Assembly: GCA_016185465.1 (NCBI GenBank)
Contig: JACPNO010000060.1
Location: 1-34,461 of the forward strand
Reading direction: 5' to 3'
DNA from: Candidatus Solibacter usitatus
Lineage (GTDB): Bacteria > Acidobacteriota > Terriglobia > Bryobacterales > Bryobacteraceae
DNA: 34,461 bases
The translations under genes and the position numbers were made by a program. How positions within the stretch are numbered: position 1 is the stretch's first letter; each line of letters opens with the position of its first letter. Below are positions 1-8,301 of the stretch, piece by piece. A model generated the notes under the pieces. That model worked only from the letters and a program-made list of their open reading frames with translations, did not search any database and was not told the DNA's origin.

Positions 1-138
1 AACTCACCCTGCAATGGAGCGCCCTTTAAATGGGACAGCATCTCAGCCAACCTGCTTTGCCCAGGCAGCATCTAGCCGCCGTTTACCCAGGTTTTTGCAT
101 GTCTCGCACTCGCCATCCTGGCTAATTTGGACAGCTAT

Positions 139-186
139 GGTCACCGACCTGCCTCTTTGAATTGGCGGGTCGGGGACCTGCCCCAC
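139..186 (-). repeat. Dispersed palindromic repeat, family II, copy A
   Basis: Two imperfect arms (139-153 and 164-178, 13 of 15 positions paired) flank a 10-base loop, and the outer end runs to 186, directly against the TAA stop of the DUF420 gene. Read in gene orientation it starts GTGGGGCAGGTCCCCGACC. The same arm, in the same orientation relative to the preceding stop codon, occurs at 31272-31329. The position fits a REP-like element or a transcription-end hairpin. There is no clear T tract. The rest of 1-186 shows no gene that I can support. Confidence 0.7.
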
Positions 187-603
187 TTACATCCGGTACA
201 GCATTACGTACACCACTACGCCGGTCACGCTCACGTAGAGCCAGATGGGCAGGGTGATGCGGGCGATTTTGCGATGGCTGTCGAAGCGGGCGGCCAGTCC
301 GCGGCGCAGCGTCACGATGGCCAGCACGGGCACCGACGCGGCGAGCACCGTGTGCGTGAACAAGATCGTCAGGTAAATTGTGCGCATGGTACCGGTGCCT
401 GGATAACGCACGGAGCCGACTTGCGCGTGATAGATCAAGTAGCACACCAGAAAAACCGTGGAGGTGGCGAACGCCGCGATCATGAAGCGCCGGTGCAGGT
501 TCGGCTTGTGCATCCGGATCAGGATATAGCCGCACACCAGTAACAGCGTCGTCAGGGTATTCAGCGTCGCATTGACGGTGGGAAGATCGTGAACCGAGAT
601 CAC
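187..603 (-). CDS. DUF420 family membrane protein (CtaM/YozB-like)
   Basis: A 138-residue protein with about four hydrophobic segments and conserved histidines near the second and third (HKPNLHRRFM, YHAQVGSVRY, FTHTVLA). This is the pattern of the DUF420 family. The family includes Staphylococcus aureus CtaM, which is needed for activity of a haem-copper quinol oxidase. Here it is the last gene of the ctaA-ctaB-sco run. Its GTG start overlaps the TGA stop of the Sco gene (GTGA), so translation is probably coupled. A role in maturing a terminal oxidase is inferred from family and context. The precise function is not visible in the sequence. Confidence 0.85.
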   Translation of the reverse strand: MISVHDLPTVNATLNTLTTLLLVCGYILIRMHKPNLHRRFMIAAFATSTVFLVCYLIYHAQVGSVRYPGTGTMRTIYLTILFTHTVLAASVPVLAIVTLRRGLAARFDSHRKIARITLPIWLYVSVTGVVVYVMLYRM

Positions 604-1145
604 GATTTTTCTTTCACCAGCTGCTTAATATCCCGCGCAACGGCCGTCACGGGCGACTCCTCAGAGGTTCCGTAGTAGCCGCGAATGCGCCCCTGGCGAT
701 CCACCAGTACGAAGCGGGTGCTGTGATTCAGAGTTCCGTCCACATTACCCAGCTTGAACGCGTCGCGGGCGAGCGAGTCGAGCGCCGTGCGATCGCCGGT
801 GAGGAAAACCCAGCGGCCGGCTTCGGCGTGAAAGCGCTGGGAATAGGCTGCCAGCACGGCGGGAGTGTCGCGATCCGGATCGACCGTGAATGAAACCAGG
901 CGAGCGTCGGGGGACAGCGATTGCACCTGGCGCATCAACGAGCTCATGCGCGGGCACGGGCCGGTGCAGGCAGTGAAGATGAAATCGGCGACCCAGATTT
1001 TCCCATTGAGAGCGCCGCGATCAAACGGCTGGCCGGCTTGATCGGTCAAATGAAAATCGGGAACGGCGCCGAGAACGGGCAGGGGCGCAGGTCCGGCGCA
1101 ACCGGCCAGGAGCAAGAGCGGAAGGCAGAGGGCGAGTAATTTCAC
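600..1145 (-). CDS. SCO1/SenC-type copper chaperone lipoprotein
   Basis: A 181-residue protein with a lipoprotein signal (hydrophobic stretch, then LAGC with the lipidated Cys at 16) and a thioredoxin-like SCO domain. The copper site is complete: the CxxxC motif at C60/C64 (CTGPC) and the distal His at H141 (LNHSTRF). SCO proteins deliver copper to the CuA site of cytochrome c oxidase subunit II or keep its cysteines reduced, outside the membrane. The start is GTG, overlapping the ctaB stop (GTGA). Its place after ctaA and ctaB agrees with oxidase assembly. No oxidase subunit gene is in the window. Confidence 0.93.
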   Translation of the reverse strand: MKLLALCLPLLLLAGCAGPAPLPVLGAVPDFHLTDQAGQPFDRGALNGKIWVADFIFTACTGPCPRMSSLMRQVQSLSPDARLVSFTVDPDRDTPAVLAAYSQRFHAEAGRWVFLTGDRTALDSLARDAFKLGNVDGTLNHSTRFVLVDRQGRIRGYYGTSEESPVTAVARDIKQLVKEKS

Positions 1146-2005
1146 CGCAGCGGGCGGTCCAACAACATCAGACCGTAAAGCAGCGGCAAATAGATGACTG
1201 ACGCCATCAGCACGCTGCGCGCGCGCAGGATGGTTCGATCAACCGCCACGCGTACTCCGGAATACAGGAACCACAGACCGAGCGCAAAGGCGCCAACGAT
1301 GTAAATCTTCCCGGACATGCCGAGAAATCCGGGGATCAGGCTCACCGGCACCAGCAGCATTCCGTAGAGCACAATCTGATTCGCGGTGCGCTGGCCATCG
1401 GGCTCGACCACGGGCAGCATGCGGATGCCGGCGCGGGCATAATCTTCGCGATACATCCAGGCGATGGCGTAGAAGTGCGGGAACTGCCACAGAAAGAGAA
1501 TGGCAAACAGCACCCAGGCTTCCGCGGTCAGATGTCCGCTGGCCGCGGCGAATCCGATCATGGGCGGCATGGCGCCGGGAAAAGCTCCGACGGTGGTCGA
1601 AAGCCAGGAGCGCTGCTTGAGCGGCGTATAGAGAAACAGATAGCTCGCCAGCGTGACCGCGCCCAGCATACCCGAAAGCAGATTCACGAAAAATACCAGC
1701 TCAACGAATCCGAGGACCGAAAGGCCGATGCCGAATGCCAGCGCGCGGCCCGGCGTCAAACGTCCAGCGGGAATGGGCCGGTCGGAAGTACGGCGCATGT
1801 GGCGATCGGCTTCCCGCTCGTACCATTGATTGAGCGCGGCGGTGCCGGAAGCGATCAAGCCGGTTCCGAGCAGCGTGTGCAACATCGTCCACCAATTGAT
1901 CTGGCCGAACGCTGTCCCATTGAGTCCGAAGAAATAGCCCACCGCGGCGCTCATGAGGATCAGCCAGGTGATGCGCGGCTTGGTGAGAGCGATGTAGTCT
2001 TTCAT
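1142..2005 (-). CDS. ctaB: Protoheme IX farnesyltransferase (haem O synthase)
   Basis: A 287-residue UbiA-superfamily prenyltransferase that joins farnesyl diphosphate to haem B to give haem O in the membrane. The conserved signature is clear: NQWYEREAD followed by RTSDRP, the Asp-rich Mg-diphosphate site, after transmembrane segment 2. A second cytoplasmic loop carries YREDYARAGIRMLP. About nine hydrophobic segments and the overall length are normal for CtaB/CyoE. The ATG start overlaps the ctaA TGA stop by four bases (ATGA). It works directly upstream of haem A synthase in the haem A pathway. Confidence 0.96.
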   Translation of the reverse strand: MKDYIALTKPRITWLILMSAAVGYFFGLNGTAFGQINWWTMLHTLLGTGLIASGTAALNQWYEREADRHMRRTSDRPIPAGRLTPGRALAFGIGLSVLGFVELVFFVNLLSGMLGAVTLASYLFLYTPLKQRSWLSTTVGAFPGAMPPMIGFAAASGHLTAEAWVLFAILFLWQFPHFYAIAWMYREDYARAGIRMLPVVEPDGQRTANQIVLYGMLLVPVSLIPGFLGMSGKIYIVGAFALGLWFLYSGVRVAVDRTILRARSVLMASVIYLPLLYGLMLLDRPLR

Positions 2006-2922
2006 GACGTCACCGCGAACCCAGCCGGCTCGATTCCTGCCGCGGGCCAGCGCACATTGCGAAACACCTGAATCGCCAGCACCACGCTCGCTGCCAGTGT
2101 AAGCGCTCCGGCGGCGACATGCAGCACGGTAAAAAGCACCATCACCGGCATGGGCTGGACGGCATCCGCCGTAGCAAGGCGGCTCATATAGGCGGCGATG
2201 CCCAGAAAAACCTGCGCGAACGTGACTCCCAGCAGAGTCAACGCGCTCGCGCGCAGCGCGGGCTGTTCAGAGTAGCGCATCAGAATCCGTAGAGTCACCC
2301 ACAGTATCACACCCGTGGCCAGCAGCGCGCCTGCCACGTGAGGCACGATGCCCAGGGCTTTATGGCGGGCCGCAGCGCCCAGGGCCACCTGCCCTAGAAC
2401 GCATACCGGCGCCGCAATAGCCAGCCAGCGCAGCGGTGATTCACTCGGATCGTCAACCGGCCGCGGGCCGCGCTTCCAAGCCGGCGACGTAAATAGCGCG
2501 ATCGCCACCGTGGTCGAGAAGAATAACTGCGCCAGGCACGCATGGGAGATGCTCACGGGTTTGGGCAGCATAAAAATTACGGTCATTCCGCCCAGCACAC
2601 CTTGCAGAATGACAGCGCCCAACGCGATCAGGCCCAGCCTGCGCAGCCAGCGGCGCGGCTCGGAGCGAAACAAGAATATGACCAGTCCAATGGTGAGGAT
2701 TCCGACGGTAGTGGCCACCATGCGATGGCCGTGTTCATAAAAAATGCCGCCCTCCATGGGAGGCATAAGCTTCCCATAGGAGAGCGGCCAATCGGGCACG
2801 GAAAGACCTGCTTCATTGCTGGTGACCAGCCCGCCGGCCACCACGAGAAGTAGCGTGCAAAACGCCAGCAGCACCGCGTAGCGATGCAGCCAGACGCCAT
2901 TAGCTCTTGAGTTCGAAATCAA
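2002..2922 (-). CDS. ctaA: Haem A synthase (CtaA/COX15 family)
   Basis: A 306-residue membrane protein with about eight hydrophobic segments that oxidises the C8 methyl group of haem O to make haem A. Family hallmarks are visible: the N-terminal WLHRYAVLLAF, the loop GGLVTSNEAGLSVPDWPLSYGK, EHGHRMVAT, and the later haem-ligand regions SHACLAQ and VLHVAAGA. No ATG lies in frame near the N-terminus. The best start is a TTG at 2922 that overlaps the end of the upstream lipoprotein gene by 23 bases, implying translational coupling. Together with ctaB it shows that the host makes an A-type haem-copper oxidase. Confidence 0.94.
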   Translation of the reverse strand: MISNSRANGVWLHRYAVLLAFCTLLLVVAGGLVTSNEAGLSVPDWPLSYGKLMPPMEGGIFYEHGHRMVATTVGILTIGLVIFLFRSEPRRWLRRLGLIALGAVILQGVLGGMTVIFMLPKPVSISHACLAQLFFSTTVAIALFTSPAWKRGPRPVDDPSESPLRWLAIAAPVCVLGQVALGAAARHKALGIVPHVAGALLATGVILWVTLRILMRYSEQPALRASALTLLGVTFAQVFLGIAAYMSRLATADAVQPMPVMVLFTVLHVAAGALTLAASVVLAIQVFRNVRWPAAGIEPAGFAVTS

Positions 2923-3688
2923 CCGTCTTGCTTTCCTTGGCGCCGACTTCTACTTCCACATCTTTGGTGCCGAGCTTCTCATGCCAAACCTGCAGGGTAT
3001 ATTTTCCTGGAGGCAGGCCCTTGATATTGAACGAACCGTCGGCGCCGGTTACGGCGAAAAACGGATGTCCCACCACGCCGATGTACGAGCGCATCCAGGG
3101 ATGCACGTTGCACTTGACGGGGATCATGATTTCCTCGCGGGCGAAGCGCTTCAATTTGGAATCGCCCTTGGGGGGCTGCGATTCGTTCCACTCCTGATTC
3201 GCCTTGGGCAGCGGGTGGATGTTGTGATTGGTAGGATCGCTGTTGACGATCTTGATGTCCTGGTTGGTCATGACGCCGATCACGTGGGGCTTATAGATGC
3301 AGCCTTCCTGATCCAGCTCAACCGGCGCAGCCGCGGCCGGCCATTGGCGATCCGGCACGCCGGCCTTCACCCAAACGAAGGCATAGCGCACGGTGCCGTT
3401 GTCGTTGACGACCACTTCCTCGGATTTCTGCGGGCCGCCGGTATGGGCGCGCGCGCAGGCCGGGTTGGCCGACATATCGATATTCTTCATCGCCGGCTTT
3501 TCCCCGGCGAAGCTCACTTTTCCCGTGAGGGTAGCGGCATTGGCATCGTCCACTGCTGTGGCCGGCGCTGCCGCGCTCTTAGCGTCTTCTGCTTTCTTGC
3601 TCTCGGCTTCCTTGGTATCGCCACCCCCGCCGCAGCCGGCGAGGATCAACGCGGAAGCCACTCCGACACTCAATAAGATTCGTTTCAT
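2900..3688 (-). CDS. Lipoprotein with cupredoxin-like site and carboxypeptidase-regulatory-like domain
   Basis: A 262-residue secreted lipoprotein: a signal with ILAGC, then a Gly/Lys/Glu/Ala-rich linker, then a beta-rich domain. The features of a type 1 copper site are present: H155/H158 (TNHNIH) and C193-x2-H196-x2-M199 (CNVHPWM), the loop spacing typical of cupredoxins. Residues from about 205 (FFAVTGADGSFNIKGLPPGKYTLQVW) form a carboxypeptidase-regulatory-like beta-sandwich, and the C-type loop sits just ahead of it. Placed directly after the multihaem cytochrome, it may carry electrons or hold copper for oxidase assembly. Copper binding is inferred from the motif. Which of H155 or H158 would be the ligand cannot be told. 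Confidence 0.85.
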   Translation of the reverse strand: MKRILLSVGVASALILAGCGGGGDTKEAESKKAEDAKSAAAPATAVDDANAATLTGKVSFAGEKPAMKNIDMSANPACARAHTGGPQKSEEVVVNDNGTVRYAFVWVKAGVPDRQWPAAAAPVELDQEGCIYKPHVIGVMTNQDIKIVNSDPTNHNIHPLPKANQEWNESQPPKGDSKLKRFAREEIMIPVKCNVHPWMRSYIGVVGHPFFAVTGADGSFNIKGLPPGKYTLQVWHEKLGTKDVEVEVGAKESKTVDFELKS

Positions 3689-3723
3689 TTCAGACCAAAC
3701 TCTCCTTTTCTAAAAACCGTTAC

Positions 3724-6700
3724 CTATCTACCCGCGCCAGCGGCCGCGCTGGAACGAAGCCGGTTCAACTCGTCCGGAGTGAACTGGAACATGTAGCGGA
3801 CGAGCAGATCGGCATGATCTTTCGGGTAATTGTTGAAGCTTGCGGGCGTCGGCCCGGCGAACACCCAGCGGTCGCCATCCCGTCGGAACAACCCCGACGG
3901 CATGGCCGTGCCCGGCGCCATCATTTCCGGATGGAGCATCCAGCGCTCGGTCCAGCCTGGCTTCAGGCGCTCTTTAGCCAGCAGGAAATTGGGCGCCGTG
4001 GCGCGCTGATCGTGTTTCGGGTCGCCAGTGGCATGGCACTTGAGACACGGCGCGCCCTCGCTCGAAAACAACTGCCGCGCCATAACGCGTTCCTGATCGC
4101 TGATCGGAACCAGCTTGGGAACGATGTAAGGCGTAGCCTGCGAAGAGAGCGCCGCAAAGAAGCGCACCAGTTTCCTGATCTCTCCATCAGAGAACGAAAA
4201 AGTTGGCATGCGGGCTTTAAGATACGGCCGCACGCCGTCGCGATTGGTATCCGTCTCGCTCAACGCCGGATTGTTCAGGAACCGCATGAGCCAGGCTGGG
4301 TCGACGCGCGAACCCTCGCCGATGAGGCTGGGCGGCTTTTGATCTTTCCAATCCGGATCCTGGTACCGCGCCAGTTTCATGAAAACGGTCGACTGGCCAA
4401 CGTGCACTTGGTGGCAGCCCATGCAATTGTATTTGGCGATTACCCACCAGCCGTCGATGATGTCTTGCCGGGCATCGCTCGGCTCGTAGTGGTAGCGCTC
4501 GGGCATGGTGGAATCGACCGACCCCAGCAGGAACGTGGTTACCTGATCGATCTCCGGCTTGGTCAGGTTGAAGTTCGGCATCTTCAGGCGGTCGAGCTTG
4601 TTGGGCTTTTCCTTGCCCTTATCGTAGATGGCCGGATCCTGCAGCTTGTGTTCGAAGAAGCCCTTGTGGGTGTACCAGCCGCGCGTGTCGTCTTTCGATG
4701 GCGCCTTCTCAGCCTGCGCTTCGTGTCCCAGCAATGCAAAATCTAGGCGCTCAAGCGGCTTCGAGCCTTCTTTCGTCAGCTCGGTTCCGATGCGCTGCTC
4801 TTCTTCGAGGCCCGAAATTTCATGGCAGCCGGCGCAGCCGTAATAGCGGACCAGGAATTGGCCCCGCGCTTTCAGCTTGGGATCATCCATGTAATCGGCG
4901 GCCGGATAGTTGAAGTCCACATGCTTGCGCGTCTCGACATAGGCGGCGATATCGCGCGCTTCCTCGATGGTCAGGCGCAAGCTGGGCATGGGCGTCATCT
5001 GCTGGACTTGCAGCTCGTGCCCGTCGTTCGGACACTTGGTGTGATCCAGATCGAAGACGTAGGGCAGACCCTTTTTCTTGTAGTCGTCCGCGGTCAGATC
5101 GCGCTTCTCGAAAGAACAATAGGGAGCGGTGCGTTCGCGCGGATTGTGAATCCAGCGCACCAGGTAATCGTGATTGTCCTTCTCGCCGACGCGGCTGAGG
5201 TTGGCGGCGAACGTGCCGCCCTGCTTCTCATTGCCCTCGCCCATCGAATGGCAGGCCATGCAGCCGCGCGTTTCAAAAGCTTCGCGGCCGCGGGTAGGAT
5301 CGCCATTGGACTGGGTTGGCACAATGCCGGTAACGCCCGACTGCCAGATAAACGCCGAAATCGCCTGGATCTCTTCATTATCCAGACGGAAGGTCGGCAT
5401 CTTGGTTCCCGGCCGCCATTTGTTGGGGTCTTGCAGCCAGACCGGGATCCATTCCTTGCGCATCTTCATGCGCACTTCTTTCAGACTGGGGCCAACTTTC
5501 TTCACTTCGCGAATCAGGCTGGCGGCCCGCATGTCGAGCTGCTCGGTTTTGGCGTCGAGACCGCTGATGCGCACCTTCAAATTGTCGGCGTGGGCGTAGA
5601 GGCGCTGGGCTTCGTTGTTGTCGCGAGTGGTGTCGGCTTTCTTGGTCGTGAATCCGATCTCGCGCTCCCATTCGGCCTTTTGCTGGGAGATCTGGCGGAT
5701 TTCCTGATTCACGCTGGTCAGCTCTTCCGGCTCATGGTCGAAGCCTTCGTAGCGATGGCAGCCCATGCAGCCGCGCAGGCGGAAGATTTCACGCCCGGCG
5801 TTAAGGGAGTCCGCCATTTCGGTGACGATTTCCTTGACATGGCACTGCTGGCAGCCCGCCTGGACATTCTCGGGATAGTGCATCGGCCACAGCCAATAGG
5901 TGTGCCGGCCATGCGCCTTGACGGTACTGGCTACGGCGACGCCGTTGCCGCCGTGGCAGGGCGTGCAGCCGAACTTGTCGGGGTCGTGAATTTTCAGCAG
6001 CTCTTTGTCCGGATGGCTGGTGAAAACCGCCTCGCCGCCCATGGCGGCTTTGGTAAGCGTGACTGGCTCGCGCGTGCCCAGGTGGCAGGATTCGCAGCGA
6101 TCCACCAGGTCGATGTCTTTCACGTGAATTTGGCGGATGGCGATATCAAAGCGCTCCAGGCCGCGCTGCACGCCAGCCAGCGTGTCGGCGCTGACGTCGG
6201 CAATCTGGTCGGAAACAAACTTATCGCGCTTGGCTCGCAGCTCTGTCGCCGGCTTCAGCAGATCGACGCGCTGCTGCAGCAGGCGCGCTTTCTCCGCTTT
6301 CCAGTCCTGGAGCTGGCGGTCCATTTGGTCGTAAGTAAAATCCTTCTTCTCGGTGCTGCCGTCTGGATTGGGCAGCTTAGCCGTCTTGACTTTTTTCTTG
6401 ACCTTGTCGATGTCGGCGCGCAGGGAATTCTTGCTGCTCTCCGATTTCGTGATTTCGATCTGATACGTGAGCGCGCCGATTTCGCTGCGCAGATCCTGGA
6501 AGGGCTCGTTGAGCGCCAGCGTGCGCGGCACGAGTTCTTCGTTCACTTTGCGATCGATCTCACGGACCTGTGCGCTGACTGCTTTTTCCGCATCCTGCAT
6601 GGCCTGATCGAGCTTCTTGTATTCCGCCGAAGCTTTGATCTGCTTCTCAAAATCGCCTTCCTTGGGCCGCTGTTTGCCCAGGAATTGCGAATAGACCTTG

Positions 6701-6852
6701 ACGAAGCGGGCCTGGTAACTCTTCCAGGGCCTGGTGCCGTACACCTCGTCCCACAGGCCCCAAACCAGCGACAGCATGAGCAGCGCCGTCCAAATCAACA
6801 GCTGTTTGCTGAGACTGGAAGTTACTACCGGGTCCTTTTCGAGATCGCTCAT
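3724..6852 (-). CDS. Membrane-anchored octahaem cytochrome c of a bc-type complex
   Basis: A 1042-residue protein with one N-terminal membrane anchor (about residues 17-38) and eight CxxCH haem c sites beginning at about C253, C296, C334, C362, C531, C673, C810 and C936. A long charged helical region precedes the first haem (about 60-230), and a second lies between haems 4 and 5 (about 370-455); both look like coiled coils. The ATG at 6852 is chosen over an upstream GTG because it gives an ATGA overlap with the subunit IV stop. In this operon it occupies the place of cytochrome c1 or f, taking electrons from the Rieske protein in the periplasm. The C-terminal half resembles repeated cytochrome c domains, each with a methionine-rich 'MPxF/MPSL' loop. 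The stop is TAG. Confidence 0.9.
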   Translation of the reverse strand: MSDLEKDPVVTSSLSKQLLIWTALLMLSLVWGLWDEVYGTRPWKSYQARFVKVYSQFLGKQRPKEGDFEKQIKASAEYKKLDQAMQDAEKAVSAQVREIDRKVNEELVPRTLALNEPFQDLRSEIGALTYQIEITKSESSKNSLRADIDKVKKKVKTAKLPNPDGSTEKKDFTYDQMDRQLQDWKAEKARLLQQRVDLLKPATELRAKRDKFVSDQIADVSADTLAGVQRGLERFDIAIRQIHVKDIDLVDRCESCHLGTREPVTLTKAAMGGEAVFTSHPDKELLKIHDPDKFGCTPCHGGNGVAVASTVKAHGRHTYWLWPMHYPENVQAGCQQCHVKEIVTEMADSLNAGREIFRLRGCMGCHRYEGFDHEPEELTSVNQEIRQISQQKAEWEREIGFTTKKADTTRDNNEAQRLYAHADNLKVRISGLDAKTEQLDMRAASLIREVKKVGPSLKEVRMKMRKEWIPVWLQDPNKWRPGTKMPTFRLDNEEIQAISAFIWQSGVTGIVPTQSNGDPTRGREAFETRGCMACHSMGEGNEKQGGTFAANLSRVGEKDNHDYLVRWIHNPRERTAPYCSFEKRDLTADDYKKKGLPYVFDLDHTKCPNDGHELQVQQMTPMPSLRLTIEEARDIAAYVETRKHVDFNYPAADYMDDPKLKARGQFLVRYYGCAGCHEISGLEEEQRIGTELTKEGSKPLERLDFALLGHEAQAEKAPSKDDTRGWYTHKGFFEHKLQDPAIYDKGKEKPNKLDRLKMPNFNLTKPEIDQVTTFLLGSVDSTMPERYHYEPSDARQDIIDGWWVIAKYNCMGCHQVHVGQSTVFMKLARYQDPDWKDQKPPSLIGEGSRVDPAWLMRFLNNPALSETDTNRDGVRPYLKARMPTFSFSDGEIRKLVRFFAALSSQATPYIVPKLVPISDQERVMARQLFSSEGAPCLKCHATGDPKHDQRATAPNFLLAKERLKPGWTERWMLHPEMMAPGTAMPSGLFRRDGDRWVFAGPTPASFNNYPKDHADLLVRYMFQFTPDELNRLRSSAAAGAGR

Positions 6853-7823
6853 ATGTTGAACCAGGGTGTGACCCACACGTATTTGATACGGAACGCCAGT
6901 CGGATCAAGATCTTGATCGGCAGCATGACCATCAGGATCAGCATGGCCTGCATGGTCACGTATTGCAGCAGGCTCATGCGCGCGTAAATCTTCTTGCGGA
7001 AGGCATTCTCTTTGATAAGCGCTTTGCCGGCGACCACCAGCTTCGTTCCGGCGATGACCTTATGCAGAATCCAGCCGCTCACCACCACATAGCCGCCCAT
7101 GACGAGGGCGCCGAAAATGTTCTTGGCTAGCCTCCCCTTGATCCCGAAAATATCGGGCAGGTCCTGATTCACCATGTACTCCAGGCGATTGTGATCCCAC
7201 GTCATGCCTGGCCAGAACCACATCCAGCCCGGCCCGCGAATCAGCGTTCCAATGACGATCATGGAAACCCACAGCACGATGAAACCGAAAATGAACGTCA
7301 GGATGGCGCTCTTGCGCTGCTTGTAGGTGTAGTAGCCATTGCCCAATGGATTTTCGTCGATATACGGAATCACCATCAGCCCGACGATGATCAGCGACGG
7401 GAAAATCACGCCGGCCATCCACGGGTCGAAGTACACCAGCATTTCCTGCAGACCCAGAAAGTACCAGGGCGCCTTCGATGGATTCATGGTGAGCGTCGGA
7501 TTCGACGGCTCTTCGAGCGGCGCGTTGAGCGTGATCGACCAGACCATCAGGATCAGGGTCACGATAATGGCCGCCAGAAACTCGATGCGCAGCAGGAAGG
7601 GCCATACGTGCACTTCCTTCGCCCAGCCAGGCTTCCACGGCTGGATCTTGCGGTGATGGGTTTTGGCCATCACGGGATCGGCTTCGAGCTGCGTAATCAA
7701 CCGGTCGTTGGCAAACGCCTGCCGCAATCCGTACCAGGTGTAGAACGGCACGACGAACAGGAGCAGCACGATCGGAACGTTGTCCGGTACGCTGACGATG
7801 GTCCAGAGTTGATGCAGATCCAT
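6849..7823 (-). CDS. Cytochrome b C-terminal / subunit IV-type protein of a bc-type complex
   Basis: A 324-residue membrane protein matching the C-terminal half of cytochrome b (PetD/subunit IV type), which forms part of the Qo quinol-oxidation site. Residues around 117-132 read NPSKAPWYFLGLQEML, the PWYF variant of the PEWY loop. It is longer than plant subunit IV (about 160 residues), with extra hydrophobic segments at the C-terminus and a basic tail (IKILIRLAFRIK). A GGAG ribosome site lies about 7 bases before the ATG. It sits 37 bases after the b6-type gene and overlaps the cytochrome c gene by four bases. The complex oxidises menaquinol or another quinol; which one is not visible. Confidence 0.9.
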   Translation of the reverse strand: MDLHQLWTIVSVPDNVPIVLLLFVVPFYTWYGLRQAFANDRLITQLEADPVMAKTHHRKIQPWKPGWAKEVHVWPFLLRIEFLAAIIVTLILMVWSITLNAPLEEPSNPTLTMNPSKAPWYFLGLQEMLVYFDPWMAGVIFPSLIIVGLMVIPYIDENPLGNGYYTYKQRKSAILTFIFGFIVLWVSMIVIGTLIRGPGWMWFWPGMTWDHNRLEYMVNQDLPDIFGIKGRLAKNIFGALVMGGYVVVSGWILHKVIAGTKLVVAGKALIKENAFRKKIYARMSLLQYVTMQAMLILMVMLPIKILIRLAFRIKYVWVTPWFNI

Positions 7824-7860
7824 AGAATCTCCGGGGGCAGGCTTGAGGCCCGCCGCACAC

Positions 7861-8295
7861 TCAAATCTTTTTCGGCTCCTTGATTTCCGACTCCAGCATC
7901 ATCGGCGCTGGTCCGGAAATGCCGCCGTCCTTACGAACACGCCAGAAGTGAACCACCATGAAAGCCGAAGCGATGATTGGAATCGCCACGCAGTGCCAGA
8001 TATAGGCGCGCAGCAGCGCGTTCGAGTCGACGATCGAGCCGCCCAGCAGTCCGAAGCGCACATCATTGAACGGGGTCATGCCCAACTGTGGGCCAAAGGG
8101 TCCGTCATGCCCCAGCAGCGGCGTGGCGCGAGCCATGTTGGTGCCGACCGTGACCGCCCAGAAGCCGAGCTGATCGTCGGGAAGCAGATATCCGGTGAAA
8201 CTCAGCAGCAGCGTAAGCACTAGCAGCAGCACGCCCACCACCCAGTTGAATTCGCGCGGCTTCTTGTACGACCCGGTGAGAAACACGCGGAACAT
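7861..8295 (-). CDS. Cytochrome b6-type subunit, C-terminal part after an in-frame TAG
   Basis: This stretch continues the same reading frame as the gene segment ending at 8302, after one TAG codon at 8304-8302. It encodes helix C to helix D of a b6-type cytochrome: [17 protein letters not shown], then the second haem-ligand pair at H265 and H280 of the joined protein (WHCVAIP and VVHFWRV, 15 apart as in cyt b6). The first possible ATG is at 8295. No ribosome site precedes it, and starting there leaves out helix B ligand H164. I read it as the rest of a single interrupted gene rather than a separate gene. The stop is TGA at 7861. Confidence 0.8.
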   Translation of the reverse strand: MFRVFLTGSYKKPREFNWVVGVLLLVLTLLLSFTGYLLPDDQLGFWAVTVGTNMARATPLLGHDGPFGPQLGMTPFNDVRFGLLGGSIVDSNALLRAYIWHCVAIPIIASAFMVVHFWRVRKDGGISGPAPMMLESEIKEPKKI

Positions 8296-8301
8296 GTGCA
8301 G

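Noticed and set aside
127-543. 138-residue plus-strand frame opposite the DUF420 gene
   Set aside because: Shadow of a conserved membrane protein gene that is the end of a tightly overlapped operon.
4822-6987. 721-residue open frame on the plus strand opposite the octahaem cytochrome gene
   Set aside because: It is a GC-rich antisense shadow with no family resemblance, while the minus frame has eight CxxCH sites and correct operon overlaps.
7450-7480. Loss of PEWY in the subunit IV-type protein as a defect
   Set aside because: PWYF variants (as in NPSKAPWYF) are usual in b6- and subunit IV-type cytochromes.
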